Shown one piece after another: positions 1 to 11,637 of a DNA stretch of 64,000 nt. Origin of the DNA: Auanema rhodensis (taxonomy: Eukaryota > Nematoda > Chromadorea > Rhabditida > Rhabditidae); assembly GCA_964057225.1 (NCBI GenBank), contig OZ059900.1, positions 23,451,638 through 23,515,637 on the forward strand. The letters run 5' to 3'. The first letter of the stretch is position 1; each line of letters opens with the position of its first letter. The notes below the pieces were generated by a model that saw only the letters and a list, made by a program, of their open reading frames with translations, did not search any database and was not told the DNA's origin. The translations under genes and the position numbers were made by a program.

Positions 1-1
1 G

Positions 2-18
2 TAAAATGCTTCATTTTA
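2..18. other. Inverted repeat TAAAATG-ctt-CATTTTA
   Basis: Seven-base arms surround a 3-base spacer, present once near the start of most monomers. It is broken in A and L monomers of the right domain by AAATACTTC, and altered in monomers reading GTGAAATG or CATTTGAG (for example M49, M68, M73). In M49, M68 and M73 both arms changed, but to bases that do not pair with each other, so the changes do not look compensatory. Confidence 0.9.
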
Positions 19-270
19 GTATGTAACACGCTGAAATTCGTTGCATTTGACGACTCATATGAACAAAAATCGATTTAATCAATATTAGCCATAAGGGGCG
101 TGCCCTCAGAATATGCTAATTTCCTTAATTTTCTAACCCCTGTTTTTTTGTCGTGAAAGTGGAACTAGACGTTGTACGAACAATTTTGAGCTAGGTTTCA
201 TTGACATTGCATGAGTTTGAACACATGAAATCGTAAGTCAAAACTTTGTTTACAGCGAAATTTCCAAAAA

Positions 271-282
271 CTGGTTTTCCAG
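271..282. other. Inverted repeat CTGG-tttt-CCAG
   Basis: Four-base arms surround TTTT, overlapping a second inverted repeat AAAAC-tg-GTTTT (267-278). It is present in almost every monomer, including the truncated ones, where the deletion ends just before it. It is changed to TTCAAG in P monomers (M129, M139, M159, M169, M180) and to ACAGG in M34. Confidence 0.85.
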
Positions 283-1319
283 CATAATAAAATATTTCTC
301 ATAGGAAATACTGTGTTTTTGTATTTTTCTAGTGTTCAGCATGTAAAATGCTTCATTTTAGTATGTAACACGCTGAAATTCGTTGCATTTGACGACTCAT
401 ATGAACAAAAATCGATTTAATCAATATTAGCCATAAGGGGCGTGCCTCAGAATATGCTAATTTCCTTAATTTTCTAACCCCTGTTTTTTTGTCGTGCAAG
501 TGGAACTAGACGTTGTACGAACGATTTTGAGCTAGGTTTCATTGACATTGCATGAGTTTGAACACATGAAATCGTAAGTCAAAACCTTGTTTACAGCGAA
601 ATTTCCAAAAACTGGTTTTCCAGCATAATAAAATATTTCTCATGGGAAATACTGTGTTTTTGTATTTTTCTAGTGTTCAGCATGTAAAATGCTTCATTTT
701 AGTATGTAACACGCTGAAATTCGTTGCATTTGACGACTCATATGAACAAAAAATCGATTTAATCAATATTAGCCATAAGGGGCGTGCCCTCAGAATATGC
801 TAATTTCCTTAATTTTCTAACCCCTGTTTTTTTGTCGTGAAAGTGGAACTAGACGTTGTACAAACAATTTTGAGCTAGGTTTCATTGACATTGCATGAGT
901 TTGAACACATGAAATCGTAAGTCAAAACCTTGTTTACAGCGAAATTTCCAAAAACTGGTTTTCCAGCATAATAAAATATTTCTCATGGGAAATACTGTGT
1001 TTTTGTATTTTTCTAGTGTTCAGCATGTAAAATGCTTCATTTTAGTATGTAACACGCTGAAATTCGTTGCATTTGACGACTCATATGAACAAAAAATCGA
1101 TTTAATCAATATTAGCCATAAGGGGCGTGCCCTCAGAATATGCTAATTTCCTTAATTTTCTAACCCCTGTTTTTTTGTCGTGAAAGTGGAACTAGACGTT
1201 GTACAAACAATTTTGAGCTAGGTTTCATTGACATTGCATGAGTTTGAACACATGAAATCGTAAGTCAAAACCTTGTTTACTGCGAAATTTCCAAAAACTG
1301 GTTTTCCAGCATAATAAAA

Positions 1320-1337
1320 TATTTCTCATGAGAAATA
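1320..1337. other. 18-bp perfect palindrome present in CATGAG-variant monomers
   Basis: TATTTCTCATGAGAAATA reads the same on both strands. In most monomers the centre is CATGGG, leaving only 6-bp arms around a 6-bp spacer. The perfect form occurs in 16 monomers: M4 (this site), M11, M15, M17, M24, M26, M28, M34, M35, M39, M82, M94, M103, M106, M179 and M185. For example it is at 3717-3734, 5770-5787, 8165-8182, 13299-13316 and 60732-60749. It could form a cruciform or bind a dimeric protein, but nothing here shows that it does. Confidence 0.95.
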
Positions 1338-1369
1338 CTGTGTTTTTGTATTTTTCTAGTGTTCAGCAT

Positions 1370-1711
1370 GTAAAATGCTTCATTTTAGTATGTAACACGC
1401 TGAAATTCGTTGCATTTGACGACTCATATGAACAAAAATCGATTTAATCAATATTAGCCATAAGGGGCGTGCCCTCAGAATATGCTAATTTCCTTAATTT
1501 TCTAACCCCTGTTTTTTTGTCGTGAAAGTGGAACTAGACGTTGTACGAACAATTTTGAGCTAGGTTTCATTGACATTGCATGAGTTTGAACACATGAAAT
1601 CGTAAGTCAAAACCTTGTTTACAGCGAAATTTCCAAAAACTGGTTTTCCAGCATAATAAAATATTTCTCATGGGAAATACTGTGTTTTTGTATTTTTCTA
1701 GTGTTCAGCAT
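1370..1711 (+). repeat. Reference satellite monomer (M5, unmodified type)
   Basis: This 342-bp copy carries the commonest base at the variant sites I tracked and serves as the type monomer. In order it holds a short inverted repeat TAAAATG-ctt-CATTTTA (monomer positions 2-18), an 8-bp palindrome TCATATGA (55-62), a 10-bp palindrome AAATCGATTT (67-76), a GC-rich AGGG-gcgtg-CCCT element (94-106), a T7 run (143-149), CTGG-tttt-CCAG (271-282), one AATAAA on the + strand (about 286-291) and a TATTTC/GAAATA inverted repeat (293-310). The closely related M1 is 33% G+C with ten CpG. These elements are seen directly; no function is shown for any of them. Confidence 0.95.
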
Positions 1712-4700
1712 GTAAAATGCTTCATTTTAGTATGTAACACGCTGAAATTCGTTGCATTTGACGACTCATATGAACAAAAATCGATTTAATCAATATTAGC
1801 CATAAGGGGCGTGCCCTCAGAATATGCTAATTTCCTTAATTTTCTAACCCCTGTTTTTTTGTCGTGAAAGTGGAACTAGACGTTGTACGAACAATTTTGA
1901 GCTAGGTTTCATTGACATTGCATGAGTTTGAACACATGAAATCGTAAGTCAAAACCTTGTTTACAGCGAAATTTCCAAAAACTGGTTTTCCAGCTCAATA
2001 AAATATTTCTCATGGGAAATACTGTGTTTTTGTATTTTTCTAGTGTTCAGCATGTAAAATGCTTCATTTTAGTATGTAACACGCTGAAATTCGTTGCATT
2101 TGACGACTCATATGAACAAAAATCGATTTAATCAATATTAGCCATAAGGGGCGTGCCCTCAGAATATGCTAATTTCCTTAATTTTCTAACCCCTGTTTTT
2201 TTGTCGTGAAAGTGGAACTAGACGTTGTACGAACAATTTTGAGCTAGGTTTCATTGACATTGCATGAGTTTGAACACATGCAATCGTAAGTCAAAACTTT
2301 GTTTACAGCGAAATTTTCAAAAACTGGTTTTCCAGCATAATAAAATATTTCTCATGGGAAATACTGTGTTTTTGTATTTTTCTAGTGTTCAGCATGTAAA
2401 ATGCTTCATTTTAGTATGTAACACGCTGAAATTCGTTGCATTTGACGACTCATATGAACAAAAAATCGATTTAATCAATATTAGCCATAAGGGGCGTGCC
2501 CTCAGAATATGCTAATTTCCTTAATTTTCTAACCCCTGTTTTTTTGTCGTGAAAGTGGAACTAGACGTTGTACGAACAATTTTGAGCTAGGTTTCATTGA
2601 CATTGCATGAGTTTGAACACATGAAATCGTAAGTCAAAACCTTGTTTACAGCGAAATTTCCAAAAACTGGTTTTCCAGCTCAATAAAATATTTCTCATGG
2701 GAAATACTGTGTTTTTGTATTTTTCTAGTGTTCAGCATGTAAAATGCTTCATTTTAGTATGTAACACGCTGAAATTCGTTGCATTTGACGACTCATATGA
2801 ACAAAAATCGATTTAATCAATATTAGCCATAAGGGGCGTGCCCTCAGAATATGCTAATTTCCTTAATTTTCTAACCCCTGTTTTTTTGTCGTGAAAGTGG
2901 AACTAGACGTTGTACGAACAATTTTGAGCTAGGTTTCATTGACATTGCATGAGTTTGAACACATGCAATCGTAAGTCAAAACTTTGTTTACAGCGAAATT
3001 TTCAAAAACTGGTTTTCCAGCATAATAAAATATTTCTCATGGGAAATACTGTGTTTTTGTATTTTTCTAGTGTTCAGCATGTAAAATGCTTCATTTTAGT
3101 ATGTAACACGCTGAAATTCGTTGCATTTGACGACTCATATGAACAAAAAATCGATTTAATCAATATTAGCCATAAGGGGCGTGCCCTCAGAATATGCTAA
3201 TTTCCTTAATTTTCTAACCCCTGTTTTTTTGTCGTGAAAGTGGAACTAGACGTTGTACAAACAATTTTGAGCTAGGTTTCATTGACATTGCATGAGTTTG
3301 AACACATGAAATCGTAAGTCAAAACCTTGTTTACAGCGAAATTTCCAAAAACTGGTTTTCCAGCATAATAAAATATTTCTCATGGGAAATACTGTGTTTT
3401 TGTATTTTTCTAGTGTTCAGCATGTAAAATGCTTCATTTTAGTATGTAACACGCTGAAATTCGTTGCATTTGACGACTCATATGAACAAAAAATCGATTT
3501 AATCAATATTAGCCATAAGGGGCGTGCCCTCAGAATATGCTAATTTCCTTAATTTTCTAACCCCTGTTTTTTTGTCGTGAAAGTGGAACTAGACGTTGTA
3601 CAAACAATTTTGAGCTAGGTTTCATTGACATTGCATGAGTTTGAACACATGAAATCGTAAGTCAAAACCTTGTTTACTGCGAAATTTCCAAAAACTGGTT
3701 TTCCAGCATAATAAAATATTTCTCATGAGAAATACTGTGTTTTTGTATTTTTCTAGTGTTCAGCATGTAAAATGCTTCATTTTAGTATGTAACACGCTGA
3801 AATTCGTTGCATTTGACGACTCATATGAACAAAAATCGATTTAATCAATATTAGCCATAAGGGGCGTGCCCTCAGAATATGCTAATTTCCTTAATTTTCT
3901 AACCCCTGTTTTTTTGTCGTGAAAGTGGAACTAGACGTTGTACGAACAATTTTGAGCTAGGTTTCATTGACATTGCATGAGTTTGAACACATGAAATCGT
4001 AAGTCAAAACCTTGTTTACAGCGAAATTTCCAAAAACTGGTTTTCCAGCATAATAAAATATTTCTCATGGGAAATACTGTGTTTTTGTATTTTTCTAGTG
4101 TTCAGCATGTAAAATGCTTCATTTTAGTATGTAACACGCTGAAATTCGTTGCATTTGACGACTCATATGAACAAAAATCGATTTAATCAATATTAGCCAT
4201 AAGGGGCGTGCCCTCAGAATATGCTAATTTCCTTAATTTTCTAACCCCTGTTTTTTTGTCGTGAAAGTGGAACTAGACGTTGTACAAACAATTTTGAGCT
4301 AGGTTTCATTGACATTGCATGAGTTTGAACACATGAAATCGTAAGTCAAAACCTTGTTTACAGCGAAATTTCCAAAAACTGGTTTTCCAGCATAATAAAA
4401 TATTTCTCATGGGAAATACTGTGTTTTTGTATTTTTCTAGTGTTCAGCATGTAAAATGCTTCATTTTAGTATGTAACACGCTGAAATTCGTTGCATTTGA
4501 CGACTCATATGAACAAAAATCGATTTAATCAATATTAGCCATAAGGGGCGTGCCCTCAGAATATGCTAATTTCCTTAATTTTCTAACCCCTGTTTTTTTG
4601 TCGTGAAAGTGGAACTAGACGTTGTACGAACAATTTTGAGCTAGGTTTCATTGACATTGCATGAGTTTGAACACATGAAATCGTAAGTCAAAACCTTGTT

Positions 4701-6845
4701 TACAGCGAAATTTCCAAAAACTGGTTTTCCAGCATAATAAAATATTTCTCATGGGAAATACTGTGTTTTTGTATTTTTCTAGTGTTCAGCATGTAAAATG
4801 CTTCATTTTAGTATGTAACACGCTGAAATTCGTTGCATTTGACGACTCATATGAACAAAAAATCGATTTAATCAATATTAGCCATAAGGGGCGTGCCCTC
4901 AGAATATGCTAATTTCCTTAATTTTCTAACCCCTGTTTTTTTGTCGTGAAAGTGGAACTAGACGTTGTACAAACAATTTTGAGCTAGGTTTCATTGACAT
5001 TGCATGAGTTTGAACACATGAAATCGTAAGTCAAAACCTTGTTTACTGCGAAATTTCCAAAAACTGGTTTTCCAGCATAATAAAATATTTCTCATGAGAA
5101 ATACTGTGTTTTTGTATTTTTCTAGTGTTCAGCATGTAAAATGCTTCATTTTAGTATGTAACACGCTGAAATTCGTTGCATTTGACGACTCATATGAACA
5201 AAAATCGATTTAATCAATATTAGCCATAAGGGGCGTGCCCTCAGAATATGCTAATTTCCTTAATTTTCTAACCCCTGTTTTTTTGTCGTGAAAGTGGAAC
5301 TAGACGTTGTACGAACAATTTTGAGCTAGGTTTCATTGACATTGCATGAGTTTGAACACATGAAATCGTAAGTCAAAACCTTGTTTACAGCGAAATTTCC
5401 AAAAACTGGTTTTCCAGCTCAATAAAATATTTCTCATGGGAAATACTGTGTTTTTGTATTTTTCTAGTGTTCAGCATGTAAAATGCTTCATTTTAGTATG
5501 TAACACGCTGAAATTCGTTGCATTTGACGACTCATATGAACAAAAATCGATTTAATCAATATTAGCCATAAGGGGCGTGCCCTCAGAATATGCTAATTTC
5601 CTTAATTTTCTAACCCCTGTTTTTTTGTCGTGAAAGTGGAACTAGACGTTGTACAAACAATTTTGAGCTAGGTTTCATTGACATTGCATGAGTTTGAACA
5701 CATGAAATCGTAAGTCAAAACCTTGTTTACTGCGAAATTTCCAAAAACTGGTTTTCCAGCATAATAAAATATTTCTCATGAGAAATACTGTGTTTTTGTA
5801 TTTTTCTAGTGTTCAGCATGTAAAATGCTTCATTTTAGTATGTAACACGCTGAAATTCGTTGCATTTGACGACTCATATGAACAAAAATCGATTTAATCA
5901 ATATTAGCCATAAGGGGCGTGCCCTCAGAATATGCTAATTTCCTTAATTTTCTAACCCCTGTTTTTTTGTCGTGAAAGTGGAACTAGACGTTGTACGAAC
6001 AATTTTGAGCTAGGTTTCATTGACATTGCATGAGTTTGAACACATGAAATCGTAAGTCAAAACCTTGTTTACAGCGAAATTTCCAAAAACTGGTTTTCCA
6101 GCATAATAAAATATTTCTCATGGGAAATACTGTGTTTTTGTATTTTTCTAGTGTTCAGCATGTAAAATGCTTCATTTTAGTATGTAACACGCTGAAATTC
6201 GTTGCATTTGACGACTCATATGAACAAAAATCGATTTAATCAATATTAGCCATAAGGGGCGTGCCCTCAGAATATGCTAATTTCCTTAATTTTCTAACCC
6301 CTGTTTTTTTGTCGTGAAAGTGGAACTAGACGTTGTACGAACAATTTTGAGCTAGGTTTCATTGACATTGCATGAGTTTGAACACATGAAATCGTAAGTC
6401 AAAACCTTGTTTACAGCGAAATTTCCAAAAACTGGTTTTCCAGCTCAATAAAATATTTCTCATGGGAAATACTGTGTTTTTGTATTTTTCTAGTGTTCAG
6501 CATGTAAAATGCTTCATTTTAGTATGTAACACGCTGAAATTCGTTGCATTTGACGACTCATATGAACAAAAATCGATTTAATCAATATTAGCCATAAGGG
6601 GCGTGCCCTCAGAATATGCTAATTTCCTTAATTTTCTAACCCCTGTTTTTTTGTCGTGAAAGTGGAACTAGACGTTGTACGAACAATTTTGAGCTAGGTT
6701 TCATTGACATTGCATGAGTTTGAACACATGCAATCGTAAGTCAAAACTTTGTTTACAGCGAAATTTTCAAAAACTGGTTTTCCAGCATAATAAAATATTT
6801 CTCATGGGAAATACTGTGTTTTTGTATTTTTCTAGTGTTCAGCAT

Positions 6846-8214
6846 GTAAAATGCTTCATTTTAGTATGTAACACGCTGAAATTCGTTGCATTTGACGACT
6901 CATATGAACAAAAATCGATTTAATCAATATTAGCCATAAGGGGCGTGCCCTCAGAATATGCTAATTTCCTTAATTTTCTAACCCCTGTTTTTTTGTCGTG
7001 AAAGTGGAACTAGACGTTGTACGAACAATTTTGAGCTAGGTTTCATTGACATTGCATGAGTTTGAACACATGAAATCGTAAGTCAAAACTTTGTTTACAG
7101 CGAAATTTCCAAAAACTGGTTTTCCAGCATAATAAAATATTTCTCATAGGAAATACTGTGTTTTTGTATTTTTCTAGTGTTCAGCATGTAAAATGCTTCA
7201 TTTTAGTATGTAACACGCTGAAATTCGTTGCATTTGACGACTCATATGAACAAAAATCGATTTAATCAATATTAGCCATAAGGGGCGTGCCTCAGAATAT
7301 GCTAATTTCCTTAATTTTCTAACCCCTGTTTTTTTGTCGTGCAAGTGGAACTAGACGTTGTACGAACAATTTTGAGCTAGGTTTCATTGACATTGCATGA
7401 GTTTGAACACATGAAATCGTAAGTCAAAACCTTGTTTACAGCGAAATTTCCAAAAACTGGTTTTCCAGCATAATAAAATATTTCTCATGGGAAATACTGT
7501 GTTTTTGTATTTTTCTAGTGTTCAGCATGTAAAATGCTTCATTTTAGTATGTAACACGCTGAAATTCGTTGCATTTGACGACTCATATGAACAAAAAATC
7601 GATTTAATCAATATTAGCCATAAGGGGCGTGCCCTCAGAATATGCTAATTTCCTTAATTTTCTAACCCCTGTTTTTTTGTCGTGAAAGTGGAACTAGACG
7701 TTGTACAAACAATTTTGAGCTAGGTTTCATTGACATTGCATGAGTTTGAACACATGAAATCGTAAGTCAAAACCTTGTTTACAGCGAAATTTCCAAAAAC
7801 TGGTTTTCCAGCATAATAAAATATTTCTCATGGGAAATACTGTGTTTTTGTATTTTTCTAGTGTTCAGCATGTAAAATGCTTCATTTTAGTATGTAACAC
7901 GCTGAAATTCGTTGCATTTGACGACTCATATGAACAAAAAATCGATTTAATCAATATTAGCCATAAGGGGCGTGCCCTCAGAATATGCTAATTTCCTTAA
8001 TTTTCTAACCCCTGTTTTTTTGTCGTGAAAGTGGAACTAGACGTTGTACAAACAATTTTGAGCTAGGTTTCATTGACATTGCATGAGTTTGAACACATGA
8101 AATCGTAAGTCAAAACCTTGTTTACTGCGAAATTTCCAAAAACTGGTTTTCCAGCATAATAAAATATTTCTCATGAGAAATACTGTGTTTTTGTATTTTT
8201 CTAGTGTTCAGCAT
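6846..8214 (+). repeat. Four-monomer block, copy 2 (M21-M24)
   Basis: This repeats the 1-1369 block 6845 bp (20 monomers) downstream, with the same rare marks in the same order and the same length. It implies either duplication of a segment of at least 1.4 kb or a 20-monomer repeat of which only part stays recognisable. M32-M34 (10611-11637) resemble the last three monomers of the block but lack GTGCAAG and TACTGCG. Confidence 0.86.
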
Positions 8215-9926
8215 GTAAAATGCTTCATTTTAGTATGTAACACGCTGAAATTCGTTGCATTTGACGACTCATATGAACAAAAATCGATTTAATCAATATT
8301 AGCCATAAGGGGCGTGCCCTCAGAATATGCTAATTTCCTTAATTTTCTAACCCCTGTTTTTTTGTCGTGAAAGTGGAACTAGACGTTGTACGAACAATTT
8401 TGAGCTAGGTTTCATTGACATTGCATGAGTTTGAACACATGAAATCGTAAGTCAAAACCTTGTTTACAGCGAAATTTCCAAAAACTGGTTTTCCAGCATA
8501 ATAAAATATTTCTCATGGGAAATACTGTGTTTTTGTATTTTTCTAGTGTTCAGCATGTAAAATGCTTCATTTTAGTATGTAACACGCTGAAATTCGTTGC
8601 ATTTGACGACTCATATGAACAAAAAATCGATTTAATCAATATTAGCCATAAGGGGCGTGCCCTCAGAATATGCTAATTTCCTTAATTTTCTAACCCCTGT
8701 TTTTTTGTCGTGAAAGTGGAACTAGACGTTGTACAAACAATTTTGAGCTAGGTTTCATTGACATTGCATGAGTTTGAACACATGAAATCGTAAGTCAAAA
8801 CCTTGTTTACTGCGAAATTTCCAAAAACTGGTTTTCCAGCATAATAAAATATTTCTCATGAGAAATACTGTGTTTTTGTATTTTTCTAGTGTTCAGCATG
8901 TAAAATGCTTCATTTTAGTATGTAACACGCTGAAATTCGTTGCATTTGACGACTCATATGAACAAAAATCGATTTAATCAATATTAGCCATAAGGGGCGT
9001 GCCCTCAGAATATGCTAATTTCCTTAATTTTCTAACCCCTGTTTTTTTGTCGTGAAAGTGGAACTAGACGTTGTACGAACAATTTTGAGCTAGGTTTCAT
9101 TGACATTGCATGAGTTTGAACACATGAAATCGTAAGTCAAAACCTTGTTTACAGCGAAATTTCCAAAAACTGGTTTTCCAGCATAATAAAATATTTCTCA
9201 TGGGAAATACTGTGTTTTTGTATTTTTCTAGTGTTCAGCATGTAAAATGCTTCATTTTAGTATGTAACACGCTGAAATTCGTTGCATTTGACGACTCATA
9301 TGAACAAAAAATCGATTTAATCAATATTAGCCATAAGGGGCGTGCCCTCAGAATATGCTAATTTCCTTAATTTTCTAACCCCTGTTTTTTTGTCGTGAAA
9401 GTGGAACTAGACGTTGTACAAACAATTTTGAGCTAGGTTTCATTGACATTGCATGAGTTTGAACACATGAAATCGTAAGTCAAAACCTTGTTTACTGCGA
9501 AATTTCCAAAAACTGGTTTTCCAGCATAATAAAATATTTCTCATGAGAAATACTGTGTTTTTGTATTTTTCTAGTGTTCAGCATGTAAAATGCTTCATTT
9601 TAGTATGTAACACGCTGAAATTCGTTGCATTTGACGACTCATATGAACAAAAATCGATTTAATCAATATTAGCCATAAGGGGCGTGCCCTCAGAATATGC
9701 TAATTTCCTTAATTTTCTAACCCCTGTTTTTTTGTCGTGAAAGTGGAACTAGACGTTGTACGAACAATTTTGAGCTAGGTTTCATTGACATTGCATGAGT
9801 TTGAACACATGAAATCGTAAGTCAAAACCTTGTTTACAGCGAAATTTCCAAAAACTGGTTTTCCAGCATAATAAAATATTTCTCATGGGAAATACTGTGT
9901 TTTTGTATTTTTCTAGTGTTCAGCAT
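7872..9926 (+). repeat. Tandem dimer repeat, 3 x 685 bp (M24-M29)
   Basis: A 343-bp monomer (A6, GTACAAAC, TACTGCG, CATGAG) alternates with a 342-bp monomer (A5, GTACGAAC, TACAGCG, CATGGG) three times, with units at 7872-8556, 8557-9241 and 9242-9926. The equal length and shared marks make this a two-monomer higher-order repeat. Single copies of the same pair occur at 1027-1711 (M4-M5) and 3424-4108 (M11-M12), and related pairs at 4793-5477 and 5478-6161, so the dimer predates its local triplication. Confidence 0.9.
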
Positions 9927-11637
9927 GTAAAATGCTTCATTTTAGTATGTAACACGCTGAAATTCGTTGCATTTGACGACTCATATGAACAAAAATCGAT
10001 TTAATCAATATTAGCCATAAGGGGCGTGCCCTCAGAATATGCTAATTTCCTTAATTTTCTAACCCCTGTTTTTTTGTCGTGAAAGTGGAACTAGACGTTG
10101 TACGAACAATTTTGAGCTAGGTTTCATTGACATTGCATGAGTTTGAACACATGAAATCGTAAGTCAAAACCTTGTTTACAGCGAAATTTCCAAAAACTGG
10201 TTTTCCAGCTCAATAAAATATTTCTCATGGGAAATACTGTGTTTTTGTATTTTTCTAGTGTTCAGCATGTAAAATGCTTCATTTTAGTATGTAACACGCT
10301 GAAATTCGTTGCATTTGACGACTCATATGAACAAAAATCGATTTAATCAATATTAGCCATAAGGGGCGTGCCCTCAGAATATGCTAATTTCCTTAATTTT
10401 CTAACCCCTGTTTTTTTGTCGTGAAAGTGGAACTAGACGTTGTACGAACAATTTTGAGCTAGGTTTCATTGACATTGCATGAGTTTGAACACATGCAATC
10501 GTAAGTCAAAACTTTGTTTACAGCGAAATTTTCAAAAACTGGTTTTCCAGCATAATAAAATATTTCTCATGGGAAATACTGTGTTTTTGTATTTTTCTAG
10601 TGTTCAGCATGTAAAATGCTTCATTTTAGTATGTAACACGCTGAAATTCGTTGCATTTGACGACTCATATGAACAAAAATCGATTTAAACAATATTAGCC
10701 ATAAGGGGCGTGCCTCAGAATATGCTAATTTCCTTAATTTTCTAACCCCTGTTTTTTTGTCGTGAAAGTGGAACTAGACGTTGTACGAACAATTTTGAGC
10801 TAGGTTTCATTGACATTGCATGAGTTTGAACACATGAAATCGTAAGTCAAAACCTTGTTTACAGCGAAATTTCCAAAAACTGGTTTTCCAGCATAATAAA
10901 ATATTTCTCATGGGAAATACTGTGTTTTTGTATTTTTCTAGTGTTCAGCATGTAAAATGCTTCATTTTAGTATGTAACACGCTGAAATTCGTTGCATTTG
11001 ACGACTCATATGAACAAAAAATCGATTTAATCAATATTAGCCATAAGGGGCGTGCCCTCAGAATATGCTAATTTCCTTAATTTTCTAACCCCTGTTTTTT
11101 TGTCGTGAAAGTGGAACTAGACGTTGTACAAACAATTTTGAGCTAGGTTTCATTGACATTGCATGAGTTTGAACACATGAAATCGTAAGTCAAAACCTTG
11201 TTTACAGCGAAATTTCCAAAAACTGGTTTTCCAGCATAATAAAATATTTCTCATGGGAAATACTGTGTTTTTGTATTTTTCTAGTGTTCAGCATGTAAAA
11301 TGCTTCATTTTAGTATGTAACACGCTGAAATTCGTTGCATTTGACGACTCATATGAACAAAAAATCGATTTAATCAATATTAGCCATAAGAGGCGTGCCC
11401 TCAGAATATGCTAATTTCCTTAATTTTCTAGCCCCTGTTTTTTTGTCGTGAAAGTGGAACTAGACGTTGTACAAACAATTTTGAGCTAGGTTTCATTGAC
11501 ATTGCATGAGTTTGAACACATGAAATCGTAAGTCAAAACCTTGTTTACAGCGAAATTTCCAAAAACAGGTTTTCCAGCATAATAAAATATTTCTCATGAG
11601 AAATACTGTGTTTTTGTATTTTTCTAGTGTTCAGCAT

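Larger units (their letters stand above)
1..1369 (+). repeat. Four-monomer block, copy 1 (M1-M4)
   Basis: This block has the order CATAGG monomer, then a 341-bp monomer with GTGCCTCAG and GTGCAAGTGG, then two A6/GTACAAAC monomers, the second ending in TACTGCG and CATGAG. The same order and the same total of 1369 bp recur at 6846-8214, and the similarity continues through the next monomer (M5 and M25). The GTGCAAG mark occurs only in M2 and M22. The one difference noticed is GAACGATTTT in M2 against GAACAATTTT in M22. Confidence 0.88.
1..11637 (+). repeat. Array domain 1: mixed A5/A6 monomers (M1-M34)
   Basis: Here monomers with an A6 run before TCGATT (343 bp) are interleaved with A5 monomers. 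The A6 copies M3, M4, M10, M11, M15, M23, M24, M26, M28, M33 and M34 also carry GTACAAAC in place of GTACGAAC, while M8 has A6 with GTACGAAC. Several also have TACTGCG for TACAGCG and CATGAG for CATGGG, so these marks travel together as a haplotype. CTCAAT for CATAAT marks M6, M8, M16, M19 and M30. Monomers with ATGCAATCG (M7, M9, M20, M31) are scattered among them. No gene is present. Confidence 0.9.

Noticed and set aside
36-52. CENP-B-box-like motif on the + strand (TTCGTTGCATTTGAC) in every monomer
   Set aside because: It matches the start of the human CENP-B box (TTCGTTG) but only 6 of the 9 essential bases, missing the CGGG end apart from one G. A partial match like this is expected by chance in a 342-bp unit.
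244-260. CENP-B-box-like motif on the - strand (TTCGCTGTAAACAAG in common monomers)
   Set aside because: It matches 7 of 9 essential bases in most monomers and 6 in those with AAACTTTG. A rough estimate gives about one such 7/9 match per monomer by chance when both strands are scanned, so it is not evidence for binding.
286-291. AATAAA polyadenylation-like hexamer in nearly every monomer
   Set aside because: An AT-rich 342-bp unit is likely to contain this hexamer by chance, and there is no gene or transcript evidence to go with it.
2264-2515. Reading frames of 69-83 codons starting MSLNTC, at 2264, 2949, 6714, 10479, 16638, 16980, 19716, 21083, 24159 and 27622
   Set aside because: They exist only because one A-to-C change (ATGAAATCG to ATGCAATCG) turns a TGA stop into TGC in 13 monomers. 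They cross the monomer junction, lengthen to 83 codons merely when the next monomer has A6, are stopped early by CGCTATAATT after M65 and M70, and are broken by the 2-bp gain in M66. The other monomers have the stop. There is no conservation of reading frame, so they are chance frames in satellite DNA.
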